Below, piece after piece: positions 60,866-64,000 of a DNA stretch of 64,000 nt. This DNA is from CAVTQY01 sp963736975. GTDB lineage: Bacteria > Pseudomonadota > Alphaproteobacteria > Acetobacterales > Acetobacteraceae. The notes under the pieces are model-generated. The model was not told the DNA's origin and searched no databases. It worked only from the letters and a program-made list of their open reading frames with translations. Location: positions 186,001 to 250,000 of the forward strand of contig CAVTQY010000002.1 in assembly GCA_963736975.1 (NCBI GenBank), read 5' to 3'. Positions within the stretch are counted from its first letter, which is position 1. Every line of letters starts with the position of its first letter. Position numbers and translations under genes: made by a program.

Positions 60866-62611
60866 ATGCTCGACAGCGCGCGACTGTTCACGCCCCATCG
60901 GCCGAACCGGCCGAACATCATGGCCCGGCAGCACGTGGTCGTATCGGGCCACTACGGGGCTTCGCTCGCCGGCATCCAAGTGCTGGAAGCGGGCGGCAAC
61001 GCTGTCGATGCCGGCATCGCGACCGGGCTCGCGATCGATGTGCTGGAAAGCCAGTTCGTCGGCTTCGGCGGCGTCGCCCCGATCATGCTGTATCATGCCG
61101 ACAGCGGCCAGGTGATCACCGTCAGCGGTGTCGGCCCCTGGCCGCGCGCCGCCAGCGCCGAGCATTTCCGCGCCAATTTCGGCGGGCGCATTCCCGAGGG
61201 CATTCTGCAGACCGTCGTCCCCGCCGCGCCGGCCAACTGGATCGCCACGCTCACCCGCTACGGCACGATGTCGTTCGGCGACGTCGCCGCGGCGGCAATC
61301 CGTTTCGCGCGTGACGGTTTTCCCGTTTATCCGTTCTTCGCCGAAATCCTCGCCGCCCACCAGCATGAGATCCGGCAATGGCCGGGCACGGCCGCGATCT
61401 TCCTTCCCGGCGGACGTGTGCCGGCGGTGGGCGAAAATTTCGTGCAGGCCGATCTTGCCCGCACGCTGCACTACATGGCCGACCAGGAGCGTGCGCATGC
61501 CGGCGCCGGCCGCCTCGCCGGCCTGCGCGCCGCGCATGAGGCGTTCTATCGCGGCGACATTGCCGCCGCGATCGCACGGTATCACGCGGACAACGGTGGC
61601 TGGCTCACCCGCGACGACCTCGCCGCGTTCGAAGCGCGCTTCGAGCCTGCCTGCCGCACCACGTTCCGGGACTTCGACGTTTACGCCTGCGGCGCCTGGT
61701 CGCAGGGGCCGATGCTGCTGCAGGCGCTCAACCTGCTGGACCCGATCGATCTGCGCGCGATGGGCCACAACTCGGCGGCCCATCTGCACGCAGTTGTGGA
61801 AGCCCTGAAGCTCGCGGCCGCCGACCGCGAGGCCTATTTCGGCGATCCCGACTTCACCGACGTACCGCTGGAGACGTTGCTGTCGAAACCATATGCCGCG
61901 CAACGCCGCGCGTTGCTCGACCCGGCCCGCGCCTGGCCCGAGATGCCGCCGTCGGGCATTGTCGGCCGCGAGGTTCGGCCCTGGCGCCCGGACCCTTCAG
62001 CCGCCGCGCAGCCCGCTTCGACGAAACCGGCGACTTCTTTCCTGTGCGTCGCCGACCGGCACGGGAATGTCTTCGCCGCTACCCCGAGCGACGGCACGAT
62101 CGGCGGTCCGGTCGTGCCGGGCATCGGTATATTGCCGTCGCTGTGGGGCTCGCGGGGCTACACCGCGCCTGATCATCCGGCGCGCGTCGGCCCTGGTCGG
62201 CGCCCGCGTATGTCGGCGAATCCGGCGCTGGCGATCCGTCCTGGCAAATGCATCATTCCGTTCGGCTCGCCCGGCAGCGAGGTGCTCGGCCAGGCGATGC
62301 TGCAGATCTTCCTTGGTCTGGCGGTGTTCAACATGGACCCGCAATCGGCTGTGGAGGCGCCGCGTGTCGCCAGCGCGTCCTGGCCGGAATCGACCTTGCC
62401 GCATGTATATCGACCAGGGCTGTTGTATGTCGAAGCGGATTTGGGCGAGCGGGTGATCGAGGGTCTTGCCGCGCTGGGCCATCGTGTCGAACTCTGGCCG
62501 CCGCGCAAATATCTGGCCGGGTCGGTTTGCACCATCGTGTTGGACCTGGAGACGGGCGTGAAATGGGCAGGCGCCGACCCGCGGCGCACAGCGTACGCCA
62601 TCGGCTGGTAG
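60866..62611 (+). CDS. Gamma-glutamyltransferase family protein
   Basis: A 581-residue Ntn-hydrolase of the gamma-glutamyltransferase superfamily, started at ATG 60866 (LDSARLFTPHRPNRP). The start of the large subunit is ASLAGIQVLEAGGNAVDAGI. The probable self-cleavage threonine is in RHGNVFAATPSDGTIGG. The C-terminus has the EAPRVASASWPES and LGHRVELWPP segments. No signal peptide is plain, so it may be cytoplasmic or use another route. Close relatives hydrolyse gamma-glutamyl compounds or acylate/deacylate other substrates. Confidence 0.88.
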   Translation: MLDSARLFTPHRPNRPNIMARQHVVVSGHYGASLAGIQVLEAGGNAVDAGIATGLAIDVLESQFVGFGGVAPIMLYHADSGQVITVSGVGPWPRAASAEHFRANFGGRIPEGILQTVVPAAPANWIATLTRYGTMSFGDVAAAAIRFARDGFPVYPFFAEILAAHQHEIRQWPGTAAIFLPGGRVPAVGENFVQADLARTLHYMADQERAHAGAGRLAGLRAAHEAFYRGDIAAAIARYHADNGGWLTRDDLAAFEARFEPACRTTFRDFDVYACGAWSQGPMLLQALNLLDPIDLRAMGHNSAAHLHAVVEALKLAAADREAYFGDPDFTDVPLETLLSKPYAAQRRALLDPARAWPEMPPSGIVGREVRPWRPDPSAAAQPASTKPATSFLCVADRHGNVFAATPSDGTIGGPVVPGIGILPSLWGSRGYTAPDHPARVGPGRRPRMSANPALAIRPGKCIIPFGSPGSEVLGQAMLQIFLGLAVFNMDPQSAVEAPRVASASWPESTLPHVYRPGLLYVEADLGERVIEGLAALGHRVELWPPRKYLAGSVCTIVLDLETGVKWAGADPRRTAYAIGW

Positions 62612-62633
62612 GGCGGCTGCGAGAGAGCATCGC

Positions 62634-62740
62634 CGTCACTGCGAGCGCAGCGAAGCAGTCTCCGGCAAACTTTATCTGTGCATCAGATGCGCCCCGATCG
62701 ACATGAGCGCAGGAATGGAACCACAGATGCACACAGATGG
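62634..62740. repeat. Repeat remnants related to the 10.8-11.2 kb cluster
   Basis: CGTCACTGCGAGCGCAGCGA at 62634-62653 is one arm of the REP-like palindrome found at 10991. AACCACAGATGCACACAGAT followed by GG (62719-62740) is the inverted form of the CATCTGTGTGCATCTGTGG core. The rest of 62612-62924 shows no gene that I can support. Confidence 0.65.
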
Positions 62741-62924
62741 ACCATCGCTTTTGCGGTGGCCACCGTGCTGCTCGGGATGGCGACCGCCAATCCGTCACCC
62801 CGCCAGCGCCGCCGTTCGCGCATAGGCCGCGGCCGCCCCGTGCAGCCGCCCCCGCTCCAGCTCGTTTAAGCCGCGGCGACGCACGCCTCCCCTGCTCATT
62901 CCAGGGGGATTCCGAACTTCGAGA

Positions 62925-63310
62925 TCACGTGTCCATCGGTTCAACCCATTGGCTTTGCCACGCGCTGGCCTCGAACGGAGCGCCGAAGTATTGGGTTTCC
63001 CGTGTGACCTTACCGTTCCTGAACTCCATGATGCTCACCGTGTAGGATGGCTGATCGTCATAGGTGAGGATGTATTCGGTGATCCAGAGATCGCCGCCAA
63101 CCGCGGATCCGGTGGATGAAAAAGCGCTTCTTGGTTGGCCTGAAGGGTGCGCGCGGTCTGTATATTGCGTTGGCCGCGGATACGCTCGCGGGATTGGGGG
63201 TACTCGAGCACTGCATCCTCGTGGTAGATGGCATGCTCGGTCTCAAAGTCGCCGGAATCGGACGCCGCCCAATGCTGATCCAGTGCGGCGCGGACGTCTT
63301 GATCTCCCAT
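62925..63310 (-). pseudogene. SnoaL/NTF2-like protein, two frameshifts
   Basis: The frame starts GDQDVRAALDQHWAASDSGD and DAVLEYPQSRERIRGQRNIQ, matching NTF2-like polyketide-cyclase-type proteins of about 127 residues. An added base near 63133 breaks QANKKRFFIHRIRG, and a second near 63099 breaks the next part. GDLWITEYILTYDDQPSYTV and FEASAWQSQWVEPMDT then follow to the TGA at 62925. Removing the two bases restores a 128-codon frame. The ribosome site (aaggagaaccag) is good. Such proteins bind or isomerise small ligands; the role is unknown. Confidence 0.8.
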
Positions 63311-63358
63311 CTGGTTCTCCTTCGGTGCCAGCAGTAAATCCTCGTCCTGTCGGCTGCG

Positions 63359-63571
63359 CTAACGGTCCGGCCGCACGATCACCCGCACATCCATGTCAAC
63401 ATGGCCTGCCGAGCTGCGATCCTTTACGCCTAATACTCGCGTTCCGGCTCGACGAGCGGGGCCGCCGCCGCTACCCGCGATCCTTCTTTTGGAAATTCTT
63501 CCGCCCTCGCTTAGGAAGCCGTTATAGGGGTCGACCAGCAGGATCGCGGGCGTCGGAGGATCGTAGCTCAT
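63359..63571 (-). pseudogene. Isochorismatase-family N-terminal fragment
   Basis: ATG 63571 with a strong ribosome site (aggaggttggt) opens SYDPPTPAILLVDPYNGFLS. This is the start of an isochorismatase-like cysteine hydrolase, including the catalytic Asp of 'LLVD.YNGF'. After about 26 residues the similarity ends. A basic stretch follows to a stop at 63359, so the lysine and cysteine of the active site are absent. It is a truncated remnant of a protein normally around 190-220 residues. Confidence 0.65.
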
Positions 63572-63745
63572 ACCAACCTCCTTTCTCCTCGGCGTCTTGA
63601 GCCACACAGTAAGCCATGCTAACAGCATTCGGCAACCGGCGGAACTACTTTGCATTATCGAAGAGCTTGGCACAAATCAAGCAGATGGGGTGGACGGCCC
63701 CAACGGCATCAAATGTGCCACGGTGCGGGTCGTCAGAACCGATAG

Positions 63746-64000
63746 AATGGAGCCGCCCACGCCAAGTCCGTCTTCCAGGTTCACGCCGTGGATGAAAATG
63801 GCAATACGGAGATCAGGCGTAAGCTGCGAAGGAGTGAGCTGATCAGCTTCTTTGAAAAGCAGCAGGCGTGCACGCTTATTTTGGAGGCGTGTGGCGCCGC
63901 GCATCATTGGGCTCGCGTGTTGTCTGCGCTGGGACACGACGTGAAGTTGATTGCACCTGAAGCAGTCAAGCCGTTCGTGAAGAAGGGCAAGAAGAACGAT
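63746..64000 (+). mobile_element. IS110-family transposase, N-terminal fragment at window edge
   Basis: The frame to the window edge reads AAHAKSVFQVHAVDENGNTE, then RRKLRRSELISFFEKQQACT, ILEACGAAHHWARVLSALGH and DVKLIAPEAVKPFVKKGKKN. These match IS110-family transposases (DEDD type), with the glutamate in LEAC. The N-terminal start is not in frame: a stop lies at 63743-63745, and IKCATVRVV just upstream is in another frame. The copy may therefore be broken. The element continues beyond the window. Confidence 0.8.

Overview
This 64 kb window is GC-rich chromosomal DNA, most likely from an alphaproteobacterium (perhaps Acetobacteraceae/Rhodospirillales). That placement is an inference from the gene families: sdhC-D-A-B with alphaproteobacterial-style subunits, mmsA, an AFG1/ZapE ATPase, CocE/NonD and HpcH/HpaI enzymes, a tripartite RND pump under a TetR regulator, and dispersed palindromic repeats. 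I recognised no rRNA, tRNA or CRISPR array. About fifty-five genes or gene remnants are supported.

Layout. 0-10.8 kb: end of a DUF2384-type antitoxin, a chemoreceptor, two dehydrogenases, then a tightly coupled operon (3-hydroxyisobutyrate-dehydrogenase-like, luciferase-like oxidoreductase, S10 peptidase, esterase) facing an enolase-superfamily gene. 10.8-24.3 kb: a repeat cluster, two transporters, a CYTH/CHAD protein, Crp/Fnr regulator, mmsA, P1 peptidase, asd, a HEPN/MNT pair, NUDIX, and a frameshifted CocE hydrolase. 24.4-30 kb: succinate dehydrogenase, with sdhB separated from sdhCDA by a GIY-YIG gene and palindromic repeats, then an MHS-type symporter. 30-37.4 kb: an IS481 element, a secreted protein whose stop codon lies in the IS end, and an RND pump with twin operators in front of its TetR gene. 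38.1-41.8 kb: a segment bracketed by inverted 68-bp repeats, holding a tautomerase, a TauE permease, a LysR gene and a decayed IS630. 41.8-48.4 kb: an orphan ExeA-like ATPase, a polar amino-acid ABC importer with a 2OG-Fe(II) oxygenase, and AFG1/ZapE. 48.4-52.4 kb: a parS-like site, four exact 32-bp-period repeats, and an LRR-Roc-COR-TIR protein. 52.5-57.3 kb: a sulfoquinovosidase with two sugar-ABC permeases and a CitE-like lyase. 57.2-64 kb: a two-component system with PepSY and COG4705 proteins, a gamma-glutamyltransferase, and an eroded edge with gene remnants and an IS110 fragment.

The most interesting items are the Roco-TIR protein (a candidate NAD-consuming defence or signalling protein), the 32-bp array beside the parS-like site, and the KERWY-type sulfoquinovosidase. 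A caution for the reader: outside the insertion sequences, five genes carry six single-base changes, all insertions, and removing them restores full-length frames. Two of the sites share the same 11-mer, CGTCGGTACTG. Either the assembly has a systematic error or the strain has an unusual mutation signature, so those genes may be intact in the real organism.
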